64,000 nt of DNA from Yinghuangia elevatio (GCF_040649515.1 NZ_JBEZFP010000024.1:1-64000); one strand, 5' to 3'; counted from the stretch's first letter, positions 1-8,488 are shown. Numbers and translations are program-made. Notes: generated from the sequence alone by a model not told the origin.

Positions 1-228
1 GGACGGGGCGGGGGGGGTGTGGGGCTGGGCTATGGGGGGGGGTCCGCAAATTTTGCCGCCCTGGTTTTCGCCCCGCCGGGGGGGGGGCCCCCAACCCGGA
101 CCGGTAGGCGGCACCCGCCCACGTTTGGGCTGCCTCGGGTGTGCCAGCAGCACGGTATGGGGTCTCCGAGTTGTCATCCGGTCGGGGCAACCTGCGCGGT
201 CTGGGCCCGCGCGGGCCCGCGGTCGGCC
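1..228. other. G-run-rich leader upstream of the adenosine deaminase gene, no gene supported
   Basis: This stretch contains several long G or C runs, for example around 10-18, 33-41 and 80-95. The reading frames that cross it have no recognisable domain. It may hold the promoter of the adenosine deaminase gene, but I cannot place a convincing -35/-10 pair. Long homopolymers are also where sequencing errors tend to occur, so exact spacing here should be treated with care. Confidence 0.4.
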
Positions 229-1266
229 ATGATCGGGGAGATGGATCACCCCGTCCGCGATGTGCGCGCGCTCCCGAAGGCCCATCTGCATCTGCACTTC
301 ACCGGTTCGATGCGGACCCAGACCCTGCTGGAACTCGCCGACCGGTACCGCGTGCACCTGCCGTCCGCCCTGACCTCCGGCACTCCCCCGCGCCTGCGCG
401 CGACCGACGAGCGGGGCTGGTTCCGCTTCCAGCGGCTGTACGACATCGCCCGCTCGTGTGTGCGCGACGCCGACGACGTGCGCCGCCTGGTCCGCGAGGC
501 GGCCGAGGACGATCTCGCGGAGGGGTCGGGGTGGCTGGAGATCCAGGTGGACCCGACGTCGTACGCCCCCCGGCTCGGCGGCCTGACACCCGCGGTCGAG
601 GTGATCCTCGAGGCCGTGGAGGAGGCCGAGCGGTCGACGGGCGTCGGCATCGCGGTGGTGATCGCGGCGAACCGGACCAAGCACCAGTTGGAGGCGCGCA
701 CTCTGGCCCGCCTCGCGGCCCGGTACGCGGACCGGGGGCGGGTCGTCGGCTTCGGCCTGTCCAACGACGAACGCCGGGGCCGCGCCCTGGAGTTCGAGCG
801 CGCCTTCGACATCGCACGGCGCTCCGGGCTGTTCGCGAACCCGCACGGCGGCGAGCTGGACGGGCCACGCAGCGTGCGCGAGTGCGTCGACGTGCTCGGC
901 GCGCGGCGGCTGGGGCACGGCGTACGCGCGGCGGAGGACCCGCGGCTGATGGCCGAGCTGGCCCGGCGCGGGGTGGTGTGCGAGGTGTGCCCGGCGTCGA
1001 ACGTCGCGCTGGGGGTCTACGACGATCCGGCGGACGTACCGCTGCGGCGGCTGTTCGAGGCGGGGGTGCCCATCGCGCTGGGTGCCGACGATCCGCTGCT
1101 GTTCGGTTCGCGGCTGGCGGCGCAGTACGAGATCGCGCGTACGTCGCAGGGCTTCACCGACGAGGAACTGGCGGAGCTGGCCCGGCAGTCGATCCGCGGC
1201 TCCGTCGCGCCGGAGGGGGTACAGGACAAGTTGCTCGCGGGCGTGGACGCCTGGCTGGCCGCTTGA
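229..1266 (+). CDS. add: adenosine deaminase (metal-dependent hydrolase)
   Basis: Predicted Zn-dependent deaminase of adenosine/deoxyadenosine to inosine, a cytoplasmic purine-salvage enzyme of the amidohydrolase superfamily. The metal motif KAHLHLHF lies near residue 18, followed by an NPHGGE segment (family HxGE region), LGHG, and ADDP near the C-terminus, which is the expected order of catalytic segments. The product is 345 residues, normal for the family. The start is set at ATG 229; ATG 241 in the same frame is the alternative, and the frame remains open further upstream but shows no homologous sequence. In Streptomyces a close homologue lies next to murB, whereas here a phosphatase and an exporter pair lie between them. 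No clear ribosome-binding site fits either start, so the exact start is uncertain while the function is well supported. Confidence 0.88.
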   Translation: MIGEMDHPVRDVRALPKAHLHLHFTGSMRTQTLLELADRYRVHLPSALTSGTPPRLRATDERGWFRFQRLYDIARSCVRDADDVRRLVREAAEDDLAEGSGWLEIQVDPTSYAPRLGGLTPAVEVILEAVEEAERSTGVGIAVVIAANRTKHQLEARTLARLAARYADRGRVVGFGLSNDERRGRALEFERAFDIARRSGLFANPHGGELDGPRSVRECVDVLGARRLGHGVRAAEDPRLMAELARRGVVCEVCPASNVALGVYDDPADVPLRRLFEAGVPIALGADDPLLFGSRLAAQYEIARTSQGFTDEELAELARQSIRGSVAPEGVQDKLLAGVDAWLAA

Positions 1267-1522
1267 CGGACGGACGGCTGTGGCTCTGGGTGTCGGTGGC
1301 CCGGTGGCCCGGTGGTCACGGGCGGGGGGCGGACACGGCTGGCGCCCGGTTGTGGCCGGGTCGCGGCCGGATTGCGGCAGGGGTGGTGGCCGGGGTTACG
1401 GCCCGGGCCGGCGCTGATTCATGTGGCTGTTTGTCCTGATTCCTTCATGTTTGCCCGCGTGGCGGGTCGGGGAGGCTCCCCCGCACGCTCCCGACCGCGC
1501 AAGGCAGGCGGAAGGCAAGGAC

Positions 1523-3256
1523 ATGACGACTCGGCCCCCGGCGACCGGATGTTCCGACGACGGCGAATTGGCGCGAGTGGCGCGTTCCTTTGCGGCCTCG
1601 TCGTCCTCCGGGTTGCTGGTCCTGGACACCGACCTGCGCTACGTCCACGTCAACGAGGCGCTGGCGCGGATGAACGGGGTGTCCGCCGAGGACCACCGCG
1701 GGCGGCCGGCGCGCGACGTCATGCCGCTCTCCGAGCACGCCGAACCGGTGCTGCGTGCGGTGCTCTCCGACGGCCGTACGCGCGAGGTGGTGTCGTCGCG
1801 CAAGACGCAGGACGCGCACATGTCGGCGCGGCGGTACTGGCTCGGCGTGTACGACCGCTGGGAGGTCGACGGCGAGGTCCGCGGCCTGGTGGGCGTCGTG
1901 GTGGAGGTCTCCGAGGCGTACCGCAGCTGGTTGGACGGCGGGCGGGAGGAGCATCACCTCGGGCTGTTCGACGCGGCTCGGCAGCGCATCGGCACGACCC
2001 TGGACCGCGACACCACGTGTGGGGAACTGGCGGCCTTCGCGGTGCCGCTGCTGGCCGACGGGGCGACGGTGGACCTGCTGCCCGAGTTCACCACGCCGGG
2101 CGGCGGCCACCGTGAGCGGCCGGCGGCTGCGGACCCGGGCGGGCGCGGTCCGGTGTCGCTGCGCCGTGAGGCGCTGGCCGGGGTGCCGCAGCTGCGCAGG
2201 GTCACCGAGGAGATGGCCGGCGTCGGGGAGCTGGTGGACTACGAGGCGGATTCGGCGGTCGCGCGGGTGCTCAGAGAGGGGCGGCCGGCGCGCGAGGACT
2301 TCGGCGCCGCGACGTGGCGGGGGCCCGCGGCCGCGCGGGTGGCCGCATACCGGGCCGCCGGGGCCCATTCGGGGATGGCGGTCCCGCTGGTCTCGCGCGG
2401 CCGGCCGCTCGGTGTGCTGACGATGATGCGTGCGGGTGCGTCCCCGGCCTTCACCGAGCAGGACGAGTTCACCGCCCGCGAGATCGCCACCCGGGCCGCC
2501 GTCAGCCTGGACCATGCGCTGCACTACGAACACGAGCACGCGGTGGCCAGGGAGCTGCAGGAGTCGCTGCTCGGCGAGCCACGCGATCCGCGCCCGGACA
2601 TCGACATCGCCACCCGGTACCTGCCCTCGGGCAGTGAGGCCCTGGTCGGCGGCGACTGGTTCGACGTGGTCGCGCTGAGCGGCGGCCGGACGCTCAAGGT
2701 CATGGGCGACGTCATGGGCCACGGCCTCAACGCGGCGGTGGCCATGAGTCACTACCGCATGCTGGTGCGGGCCTTGGCCGCGACGGACGCGGCACCGCAC
2801 GAGATGCTGGCGCGGATGGACGACATGGTCGCGGCGGCGGGGTTCGACCGGGTCGCCACGTGCCTGCTGGAGGTGGTGGACCCGGGCGCGGGGACCGCCC
2901 AGATCGCCAGCGCGGGCCATCTGCCTCCGGCGCTCGTGGAACGGAGCGGCATCCGGCTGCTGGACGTACCGACGGGTCCGCCGCTGGGCACCGGGGCGGG
3001 CGGCTACACGTCGACGGCGTTCCCGCGTACGCCCGGACCGGTGATGCTGCTCTACACGGACGGGCTGGTGGAGCGGCGGGGCGAGGACATCGATGTGTCC
3101 CTGCGCCGACTGACCGACCTGCGCCCGCCGCCGGTGGGTGCCGATCTGGGGGACCTGGTCGACTACGTGGTGGACCAGCTCGGTCCGGATGCCGAGGACG
3201 ACATCGCGGTGATGGCGTCGCGGTTGCGGCTGAGGTACGGCCGTCGAAGCGGTTGA
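1523..3256 (+). CDS. PAS-GAF-SpoIIE-type PP2C serine/threonine phosphatase
   Basis: Predicted 577-residue cytoplasmic signalling phosphatase. Domain order: an N-terminal PAS fold (about 20-130), a GAF-like region (about 150-350), and a C-terminal SpoIIE/PP2C catalytic domain (about 360-570). The metal-binding PP2C motifs are visible: GGDWFDV, GDVMGHG, ASAGHLPP and YTDGLVERR. Such proteins usually dephosphorylate anti-anti-sigma factors in partner-switching cascades. No kinase or anti-sigma partner lies beside it, so its target is unknown. The start is ATG 1523 because GGAAGG at 1510-1515 gives good spacing; the frame is open about 100 bases upstream but codes nothing recognisable. The gene is followed by a strong bidirectional hairpin shared with the converging exporter gene. 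Confidence 0.88.
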   Translation: MTTRPPATGCSDDGELARVARSFAASSSSGLLVLDTDLRYVHVNEALARMNGVSAEDHRGRPARDVMPLSEHAEPVLRAVLSDGRTREVVSSRKTQDAHMSARRYWLGVYDRWEVDGEVRGLVGVVVEVSEAYRSWLDGGREEHHLGLFDAARQRIGTTLDRDTTCGELAAFAVPLLADGATVDLLPEFTTPGGGHRERPAAADPGGRGPVSLRREALAGVPQLRRVTEEMAGVGELVDYEADSAVARVLREGRPAREDFGAATWRGPAAARVAAYRAAGAHSGMAVPLVSRGRPLGVLTMMRAGASPAFTEQDEFTAREIATRAAVSLDHALHYEHEHAVARELQESLLGEPRDPRPDIDIATRYLPSGSEALVGGDWFDVVALSGGRTLKVMGDVMGHGLNAAVAMSHYRMLVRALAATDAAPHEMLARMDDMVAAAGFDRVATCLLEVVDPGAGTAQIASAGHLPPALVERSGIRLLDVPTGPPLGTGAGGYTSTAFPRTPGPVMLLYTDGLVERRGEDIDVSLRRLTDLRPPPVGADLGDLVDYVVDQLGPDAEDDIAVMASRLRLRYGRRSG

Positions 3257-3290
3257 GATCCGGCCGGTCGAATCCCCGGCCGGGAACGCC

Positions 3291-3344
3291 GCGACGCCCG
3301 GTGGGCGTGGCCTCGGGGTTGAGGTCACGCCCACCGGGCGTCGC
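3291..3344. terminator. strong bidirectional hairpin terminator
   Basis: The 19-base arms 3291-3309 and 3326-3344 are perfect reverse complements. The inner CCTC/GAGG pairs extend the stem to about 24 pairs around a 6-base loop. It lies between the convergent phosphatase and exporter genes and can terminate both. Confidence 0.85.
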
Positions 3345-3412
3345 GCTGTGCGGACGATTCTCGGGCACGGTGCGGGGTGTGCGTACGCCCCGGGCAGCTA
3401 CGGGTCGGGCGG

Positions 3413-4879
3413 TCAGGCGGCGACGGGGACCTTGCGGTTGTCCGCGTCGGTGCCGGCGCCGGGCTCGCCGGACGACGTCCGGATCCGGTCCGCGCTGCGC
3501 CGCGGGATCAGCGCGGCGGTCAGCGAGCCGACGCCGGCGAGCGCGACGCCCACCCACAGGGCGGGGACGAGGCCGTCGACGAAGGCCTGCGGCGAGACGA
3601 ACCCGCCCTGCGACGAGAACACCGAGGCGAGGACCGCGACACCGAGGACGCCGCCGAGTTCGCGCATCGCGTTGTTGGCGCCGGACGCGACGCCCTGCTG
3701 CTCGGTGCGGACCGAGGCCATCAGCAGGCTGGCGGTGGGGATGAAGTACAGCGACATGCCCACGCCGGAGAGGATCAGGGCCGGGATCTGCTCGGCGTAC
3801 GTCACGTCGGGCGACGCGGTGACGGCGAACCAGGCGAGTCCGGCCGCGCTCAGCGCGAGTCCGAGGATGACCAGCGGGCGTCCGCCGATGCGGCCCGCGA
3901 GCGGTCCGGCCAGCGGCGCGATCAGGACGGGCATCGCGGTCCAGGGCAGGATGCGCAGGCCGGCGCCGAGCGCGGAGTAGCCCTGGACACCCTGGAAGTA
4001 CTGGGTCAGCAGGAAGATCGAGCCGAACACGCCCGCGAACATGAGCAGCCCGGACACGGTCAGGGCGGCGAAGGCGCGGTTGCGGAACATCGTCATCGGC
4101 AGCATCGGCTGCGGGGTGCGGCGCTCGTGGGCGATGAAGGCGGCGAGGAACAGGACGCCGGCCGCGATCGGGCCGAGCACGGTCGCGCTGGTCCAGCCGT
4201 GGCCCTCGCCGCGGACCAGGCCGAAGACGACGCCGAGCATGCCGAGGCTGACGAGCACGGTGCCGATCAGGTCGAGGCGTCCGCCCGGGCCGTGGCTCTC
4301 CTCGACCTTGCGGAAAATGAGCGGGATGAGCACGAGGCCGATCGGCACGTTGATCCAGAAGATCCACTGCCACGAGCCGCCTTCGACGATGGCGCCGCCG
4401 ACCAGCGGGCCGAGGGCGACGGCGAGGCCGTTGATGCCGCCCCAGAGGCCGAGGGCCATCGGGCGCTTCTCGGGGGCCACGGCCCGGGTCAGGATGGTGA
4501 GGCTCAACGGGAGGATCGCGGCGGCTCCGGCGCCCTGGATGGCGCGGGCGGCGATCAGCATGTCGGTGTTCGGTGCCAGCGCGGCGAGGGCGGAGGCGAA
4601 GGTGAAGACGCCGATGCCGGCGGCGAAGACGCGGCGGCGGCCGAAGCGGTCGCCCAGTGCGGCGCCGAGCATGAGCAGGACGGCGAAGCTGAGGGTGTAG
4701 CCGTTCACCGTCCATTCGAGTTCGGAGATCCCGGCGTCCAGGTCGTCGCGGATCGACGGTATTGCGGTGGTGACCACGAGGTTGTCCAGGCTGGCCATGA
4801 ACAGGGCGAAGCTGGAGGCCAGGAAGGTCCACACCACGGTGCGGGACTTGGCGGCGGGCGGCGCCTGCGTCGAACTCAT
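3413..4879 (-). CDS. DHA2-type MFS drug exporter
   Basis: A 488-residue inner-membrane, proton-coupled exporter of the major facilitator superfamily, 14-helix DHA2 family. The first helix carries FALFMASLDNLVVTTAIPSI, with the LDxxVVxxAxP motif typical of DHA2, followed by GDRFGRRRVF (motif A) and a long series of hydrophobic segments to the C-terminus. The start ATG 4879 is preceded on the minus strand by AGGGGG with good spacing. It is divergent in control but co-directional with the TetR gene upstream, and two identical operator-like direct repeats lie just before its start. A TetR-repressed efflux pump for a toxic small molecule is the likely role; the substrate is unknown. Confidence 0.88.
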   Translation of the reverse strand: MSSTQAPPAAKSRTVVWTFLASSFALFMASLDNLVVTTAIPSIRDDLDAGISELEWTVNGYTLSFAVLLMLGAALGDRFGRRRVFAAGIGVFTFASALAALAPNTDMLIAARAIQGAGAAAILPLSLTILTRAVAPEKRPMALGLWGGINGLAVALGPLVGGAIVEGGSWQWIFWINVPIGLVLIPLIFRKVEESHGPGGRLDLIGTVLVSLGMLGVVFGLVRGEGHGWTSATVLGPIAAGVLFLAAFIAHERRTPQPMLPMTMFRNRAFAALTVSGLLMFAGVFGSIFLLTQYFQGVQGYSALGAGLRILPWTAMPVLIAPLAGPLAGRIGGRPLVILGLALSAAGLAWFAVTASPDVTYAEQIPALILSGVGMSLYFIPTASLLMASVRTEQQGVASGANNAMRELGGVLGVAVLASVFSSQGGFVSPQAFVDGLVPALWVGVALAGVGSLTAALIPRRSADRIRTSSGEPGAGTDADNRKVPVAA

Positions 4880-4924
4880 GTCATCCCCCTGAAGGGTCGT
4901 CGGCCGGGGACGGCCGGACTGGAT

Positions 4925-4977
4925 AGTTATTGATTACTAACTTTTGACGCGAAGCTGAGTTATTGATTACTAACTTT
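4925..4977. promoter_or_regulatory. two 20-bp operator repeats in front of the exporter gene
   Basis: The 20-base sequence AGTTATTGATTACTAACTTT occurs at 4925-4944 and again at 4958-4977, exactly 33 bases apart, about three helical turns. Each copy contains an imperfect dyad, GTTA...TAAC. A related perfect dyad lies in front of the TetR gene at 5706-5723. These A+T-rich sites stand out in very G+C-rich DNA and are most simply read as operators of the neighbouring TetR protein. Confidence 0.7.
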
Positions 4978-5028
4978 GTCGGGCATGGTGCTGCCCCGAG
5001 GGGGGCGAGGAGAGGGGGCGGGCGCGAC

Positions 5029-5697
5029 TCAGTCGGTCGCACCCGGGGTGACCGGGTCTTCTGGTGCGGCGGTCGAGCCCGCGGCGGTCCCGCCTGGGCC
5101 GATCTGGCGGGCCGCCTCGCAGATCTCGCATTCCACCAGGCGGCCGTCCTCGGAGAGGAAGTCGCCGAAGTAGCGCTCACGGGGCAGGTCGATGGCGGCG
5201 ATCACGTTGCAGAGCATGCCGCGCGCGAAGAAGGTGGTCATCACCTCGGGGTCGGAACCCGTGATGCCCCGGACGAGCGAGTCGAGGCTGTCCCAGAACT
5301 TCCGGATGTGCGGCTTCAGTTCCGGGTCGTGCGCGGCGACGTACGCCTGGAGCTGGATCCGCAGCAGGTCCGAGTCCTCGTCCAGCAGGTCCTGGTACGC
5401 GTGGGCCATCGCGTGGATGGCCTCGTGCCCCTGGAGCCCCTCCGTGACGGTCGAGAAGGTCTGCTCGACGCGCTGGAAGCCGTACTCCACGGTCGCGAGG
5501 AAGAGGGCCTTCTTGTCGTCGAAGAGGCGGAACAGGTACGGCTGCGAGACGCCGACCAGGCCGGCGATCGTGGCCGTCGAAGTGCCGTTGAAGCCCCCCT
5601 TGGCGAACTCCGCGACCGCCGCGCGGATGACCGCGGTGCGGCGCTCGTCGGCGCTCATCCGGACGGTGCCGGCTCGGGTGCTGCTGGGGGCTGCCAT
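5029..5697 (-). CDS. TetR-family repressor, probable regulator of the adjacent exporter
   Basis: A 222-residue regulator with an N-terminal TetR helix-turn-helix. The segment RRTAVIRAAVAEFAKGGFNG, followed by the TSTATIAGLVGVSQPYLFRLF recognition region, is characteristic. The C-terminal ligand-binding part is helical and has no obvious family label. I place the start at ATG 5697. An in-frame ATG at 5718 lies inside the operator palindrome and would add a rare TTA codon, so it is less likely. It sits upstream of the DHA2 exporter in the same orientation, with operator-like sites before both genes, which suggests autoregulation plus control of efflux. Confidence 0.82.
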   Translation of the reverse strand: MAAPSSTRAGTVRMSADERRTAVIRAAVAEFAKGGFNGTSTATIAGLVGVSQPYLFRLFDDKKALFLATVEYGFQRVEQTFSTVTEGLQGHEAIHAMAHAYQDLLDEDSDLLRIQLQAYVAAHDPELKPHIRKFWDSLDSLVRGITGSDPEVMTTFFARGMLCNVIAAIDLPRERYFGDFLSEDGRLVECEICEAARQIGPGGTAAGSTAAPEDPVTPGATD

Positions 5698-5705
5698 GTG
5701 AAGTA

Positions 5706-5723
5706 AGTTATTACTCAATAACT
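5706..5723. promoter_or_regulatory. perfect dyad operator before the TetR gene
   Basis: AGTTATT and AATAACT form a perfect 7-base inverted repeat around ACTC. The half-site matches the AGTTATT start of the two repeats before the exporter gene, so this is probably the autoregulatory TetR site. It lies immediately upstream of the chosen start codon. Confidence 0.7.
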
Positions 5724-5795
5724 AGGGTTGTCAACCGCCGGCGCGAGACGGATTCTCCCCGCCTCGCGCCGCCCGCGGTCGGCGGGACGGCGCAA

Positions 5796-5825
5796 CGGGC
5801 CCCTACCCCGAGGGGTAAGGGCCCG
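5796..5825. terminator. hairpin terminator downstream of murB
   Basis: The arms 5796-5809 and 5812-5825 pair over 14 positions with one mismatch, giving a tight C+G-rich hairpin. It lies 13 bases beyond the murB stop codon and marks the end of the hadA-hadB-murB transcript. Confidence 0.7.
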
Positions 5826-5838
5826 TGACGGCCGACTA

Positions 5839-6903
5839 CTACAGGACCGCGCCGACGAAGATCGGTTCGTTGACCAGTTCGACACCGAAGAACTCGCGTA
5901 CGCCGTCCCGCACTTCGCGGGCCAGCGACAGCAGGTCCTCGGTCTTGGCCCCGCCGCGGTTCGTCAGCGCGAGCGTGTGCTTGGTCGAGATGCGCGCCGG
6001 CCCGGTTCCGTAGCCCTTGGGGAACCCCGCGCGCTCGATGAGCCACGCGGCCGACGTCTTCGCCAGCCCCTCCCCCGCCGGATAGCGCGGCGGCTCGGCC
6101 TCGGCGCCCAGGCGTTCGGTGACGCGGCGGACCAGGTCGGCGAACTGCGCCTCGGTCAGGATCGGGTTGGTGAAGAACGACCCGGCGCTCCACGTGTCGT
6201 GGTCCGCCTCGTCCAGCACCATGCCCTTGGCCCGCCGCAGGCCCAGCACCGTGTCACGGGCGGTGGCCAGCGGCACGCACGCGCCCTGCTCGACGCCGAG
6301 GGCGCGGGCCACCTCGGCATACTTCACCGGGGCGGACGCGCCGCCCTCGGCGCGGAGCTGGAAGTGCACGCGCAGCACGACGTACCGGTCGGCGTTCTCC
6401 GGCGCCTTGAAGATGCTGTCGCGGTACGCGAAGCCGCACTCGGACGGGTCGAGCAGTTCCATACGCCCGGACCGCCGGTCGTACACCTCGACCATGGCGA
6501 CGGTCTCGGCGACCTCCTGGCCGTACGCCCCGACGTTCTGGATCGGTGTGGCCCCGGCGCTGCCGGGGATGCCGGACAGGAACTCCACACCCGCCCAGCC
6601 CGCGTCGACCGCGGTCTCGACCAGGTGGTCCCAGCGGACGCCGGCGTCCGCGCTGAGCAGGCCGTTGGCGCCCAGCGAATGGCCCTTGGTGGCGATCCGC
6701 ACGACGATGCCGTCGAATCCCTGGTCGCCGACGACCAGGTTGCTGCCGCCGCCGATCAGCAGCAGCGGTGTGCCGTGGTCGTCGGCGTCCTTGACGACGG
6801 CGACCAGTTCGGCGGTCGTGGTCGCCTCGTACAGGCGACGGGCCGGTCCGCCGAGGCGGAGCGTGGTCAACGGGGCGAGGGGGGAATCGGCGAGATGCTG
6901 CAC
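5839..6903 (-). CDS. murB: UDP-N-acetylenolpyruvoylglucosamine reductase MurB
   Basis: FAD-dependent, NADPH-using reductase that converts UDP-GlcNAc-enolpyruvate to UDP-MurNAc, the second committed step of peptidoglycan synthesis, in the cytoplasm. The 354-residue product starts with the FAD-binding segment GTPLLLIGGGSNLVVGD (about 44-60), followed by GSAGATPIQNVGAYG (114-128), YRDS (160-163), and AGSFFTNP, which carries the catalytic serine. The C-terminal NEPIF holds the conserved glutamate. Its length and motif set fit type I MurB. It follows the dehydratase subunit gene by 15 bases on the same strand, so it is probably the last gene of that transcript, as is usual in Streptomyces. Confidence 0.95.
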   Translation of the reverse strand: MQHLADSPLAPLTTLRLGGPARRLYEATTTAELVAVVKDADDHGTPLLLIGGGSNLVVGDQGFDGIVVRIATKGHSLGANGLLSADAGVRWDHLVETAVDAGWAGVEFLSGIPGSAGATPIQNVGAYGQEVAETVAMVEVYDRRSGRMELLDPSECGFAYRDSIFKAPENADRYVVLRVHFQLRAEGGASAPVKYAEVARALGVEQGACVPLATARDTVLGLRRAKGMVLDEADHDTWSAGSFFTNPILTEAQFADLVRRVTERLGAEAEPPRYPAGEGLAKTSAAWLIERAGFPKGYGTGPARISTKHTLALTNRGGAKTEDLLSLAREVRDGVREFFGVELVNEPIFVGAVL

Positions 6904-6918
6904 CCGAACAGCGTACGG

Positions 6919-7347
6919 TCAGGCGAGCTGCACGACGGCGCGCGGGACACCGAGGACCTTGCCCGCGTCGCCGCACGTGACGTGCAGGTCGACCCGTACG
7001 CGGCGGTCGTCGAGCTTCTGGGCGACCTTGCCGGTCACCTCGACCACCGCGCCCTCGGGGTCGGGGACGACCACCGGACGGGTGAACTTCACGGAGTACT
7101 CGACCACCGCGCCGGGGTCGCCCACCCAGTCGGTGACGACGCGCACCGCCTCGGCCATGGTGAACATGCCGTGCGCGATGACGTCGGGCAGGCCGACCTC
7201 GACCGCGAAGCGCGGGTTCCAGTGGATGGGGTTGAAGTCGCCCGAGGCGCCCGCGTACCGGACCAGGTCGCCGCGCCCGACGGGGAAGGACTGCGGCGGG
7301 AGTTCGGTGCCGACCTCGACGTCGTCGTAGCTGATGCCCGCGGCCAC
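6919..7347 (-). CDS. MaoC-like dehydratase subunit (HadB type)
   Basis: A 142-residue hotdog-fold protein. The hydratase-2 segment YAGASGDFNPIHWNP, with its Asp-His pair, and the following HGMFTMAE segment identify the MaoC/HadB family, which dehydrates 3-hydroxyacyl substrates. In mycobacteria HadB supplies the catalytic residues in a heterodimer with HadA; in Streptomyces-type organisms the substrate is not established. The start is GTG 7347, one base after the stop of the HadA-like gene, implying translational coupling and equal amounts of the two subunits. Confidence 0.88.
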   Translation of the reverse strand: MAAGISYDDVEVGTELPPQSFPVGRGDLVRYAGASGDFNPIHWNPRFAVEVGLPDVIAHGMFTMAEAVRVVTDWVGDPGAVVEYSVKFTRPVVVPDPEGAVVEVTGKVAQKLDDRRVRVDLHVTCGDAGKVLGVPRAVVQLA

Positions 7348-7348
7348 G

Positions 7349-7822
7349 TCAGTTCTCCCCGGTCTTGGTGTCGGTGTCGCCGGTGCCGCGCGCGGCGAGG
7401 GTGGAGCGGGCGGTCACCACGTGCTCGCCGTCCACCGTCGCGATGTCCGCGCGGGTGGTGATGATGTCGTTCCCCGCCATCGTCTTGATGTTCTCGACCG
7501 TGACCACGGCCACGAGGCGGTCGCCGGCGCGCACCGGGCGTGCGTACGAGAAGCGCTGGTCGGCGTGCACGACGCGCGAGTAGTCGAGCCCCAGTTCGGG
7601 GTCCATCACGATCTGCTCGGCGGCCCCCAGCGAGATCACGATGGGGAAGGTCACCGGCGCGATGACGTCCGGGTGGCCGTACTTGGCGGCGGCCTCCGGG
7701 TCGCGGTACACGGGATTCGCGTCGCCGATCGCGTCGGCGAACTCGCGGATCTTCTCGCGGCCCACCTCGTACGGGGCGGTGGGCGGGTACGTGCGCCCGA
7801 TGAACTTGGGATCCAGCGCCAT
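7349..7822 (-). CDS. FAS1-like dehydratase subunit (HadA type)
   Basis: A 157-residue hotdog-fold partner of the preceding MaoC-like protein. It has the N-terminal PPTAPYEVGREKIREFADAI segment and GDANPVYRDPEAA typical of HadA/FAS1-type dehydratases, which lack the catalytic Asp-His pair and provide substrate binding. Start is ATG 7822, with GGAGG about 10 bases upstream. It is the first gene of the hadA-hadB-murB group and lies downstream of the rpmG terminator. Confidence 0.85.
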   Translation of the reverse strand: MALDPKFIGRTYPPTAPYEVGREKIREFADAIGDANPVYRDPEAAAKYGHPDVIAPVTFPIVISLGAAEQIVMDPELGLDYSRVVHADQRFSYARPVRAGDRLVAVVTVENIKTMAGNDIITTRADIATVDGEHVVTARSTLAARGTGDTDTKTGEN

Positions 7823-7960
7823 CCGAGGGTCGCCTCCAACGCAGCCGATGTGTGTGCCGATATGAGTGCGGTCGAGTGCCGGTCGAGGGCCGGCGTGGGT
7901 GGCAGATGCCGCCGCCGGAGCAGTATCCCGGATCGCGCTGGGCGCACGCTGGAACGACGA

Positions 7961-7990
7961 ACGAGGCCACCCCGGTGCGGGGTGGCCTCG
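7961..7990. terminator. rpmG terminator hairpin
   Basis: CGAGGCCACCCC (7961-7972) and GGGGTGGCCTCG (7979-7990) form a perfect 12-bp stem with a 6-base loop, 43 bases beyond the rpmG stop codon on the minus strand. Confidence 0.85.
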
Positions 7991-8032
7991 TCGAAACGCC
8001 TTGGTGCGCGGTGCCGCGTGAGCGGACCGGCG

Positions 8033-8197
8033 TCAGCGGGTCTCGCGGTGCGCGGTGTGGGAGTTGCAGCGCGGGCAGTGCTTCTTCATCTCGAGACGGT
8101 CCGGGTCGTTACGCCGGTTCTTCTTCGTGATGTAGTTCCGCTCCTTGCACTCCACGCAGGCAAGCGTGATCTTCGGGCGGACATCTGTGGCAGCCAC
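8033..8197 (-). CDS. rpmG: 50S ribosomal protein L33, zinc-binding form
   Basis: This 54-residue gene reads from GTG 8197 to TGA at 8033-8035, with AGGAAGG at good spacing upstream. The protein begins MAATDVRPKITLACVECKER and ends NSHTAHRETR. It holds two CxxC pairs, CVEC and CPRC, the zinc-binding C+ type of L33. It sits near tRNA-Met and tRNA-Thr and ahead of the hadA-like gene, the usual Streptomyces arrangement. Confidence 0.96.
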   Translation of the reverse strand: MAATDVRPKITLACVECKERNYITKKNRRNDPDRLEMKKHCPRCNSHTAHRETR

Positions 8198-8278
8198 GGG
8201 AGCGCCTTCCTGACAGTCGTGGATGTGATTTCAGCAGAAGCAGCCGACCTGGGGTATCCCCCACATCGGCTCCTTGGG

Positions 8279-8351
8279 TAGCGGCGACCGGACTTGAACC
8301 GGTGACACAGCGATTATGAGCCGCTTGCTCTACCGACTGAGCTACGCCGCC
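8279..8351 (-). tRNA. tRNA-Met (CAT), elongator type
   Basis: The minus strand folds into a 73-base cloverleaf: acceptor GGCGGCG pairing with CGCCGCT (with a terminal G-U), D arm with AGCTCAGTCGGTAGAGC, anticodon loop CTCATAA giving CAT, and T arm with GGTTCAAGTCC. The 1-72 G-U pair and D-arm sequence fit an elongator rather than an initiator. The 3' CCA is not encoded. Confidence 0.93.
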
Positions 8352-8398
8352 TCGACGAAGGCCCCCGCCCATTGCCTGGACGGGGTCTTCCTCGTCAG

Positions 8399-8471
8399 AG
8401 CCCCAATACGGAATCGAACCGTAGACCTTCTCCTTACCATGGAGACGCTCTGCCGACTGAGCTATTGGGGC
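8399..8471 (-). tRNA. tRNA-Thr (GGT)
   Basis: A 73-base cloverleaf on the minus strand: acceptor GCCCCAA/TTGGGGC, anticodon stem TCTCC/GGAGA around loop ATGGTAA giving GGT, and T arm with GGTTCGATTCC. It lies 47 bases upstream of tRNA-Met in the same direction, so the two probably form one transcript. The 3' CCA is not encoded. Confidence 0.94.
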
Positions 8472-8482
8472 GAGCAGGTGAA

Positions 8483-8488
8483 ACCATA
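8483..8488 (-). promoter_or_regulatory. candidate -10 box for the tRNA-Thr/tRNA-Met transcript
   Basis: On the minus strand TATGGT lies 11 bases before the mature 5' end of tRNA-Thr, in an unusually A+T-rich patch. I see no strong -35 match. Confidence 0.4.

Noticed and set aside
2727..4832. A 701-residue minus-strand frame over the phosphatase and exporter
   Set aside because: Its composition is Arg/Pro/His-rich and it only shadows the exporter in another frame.
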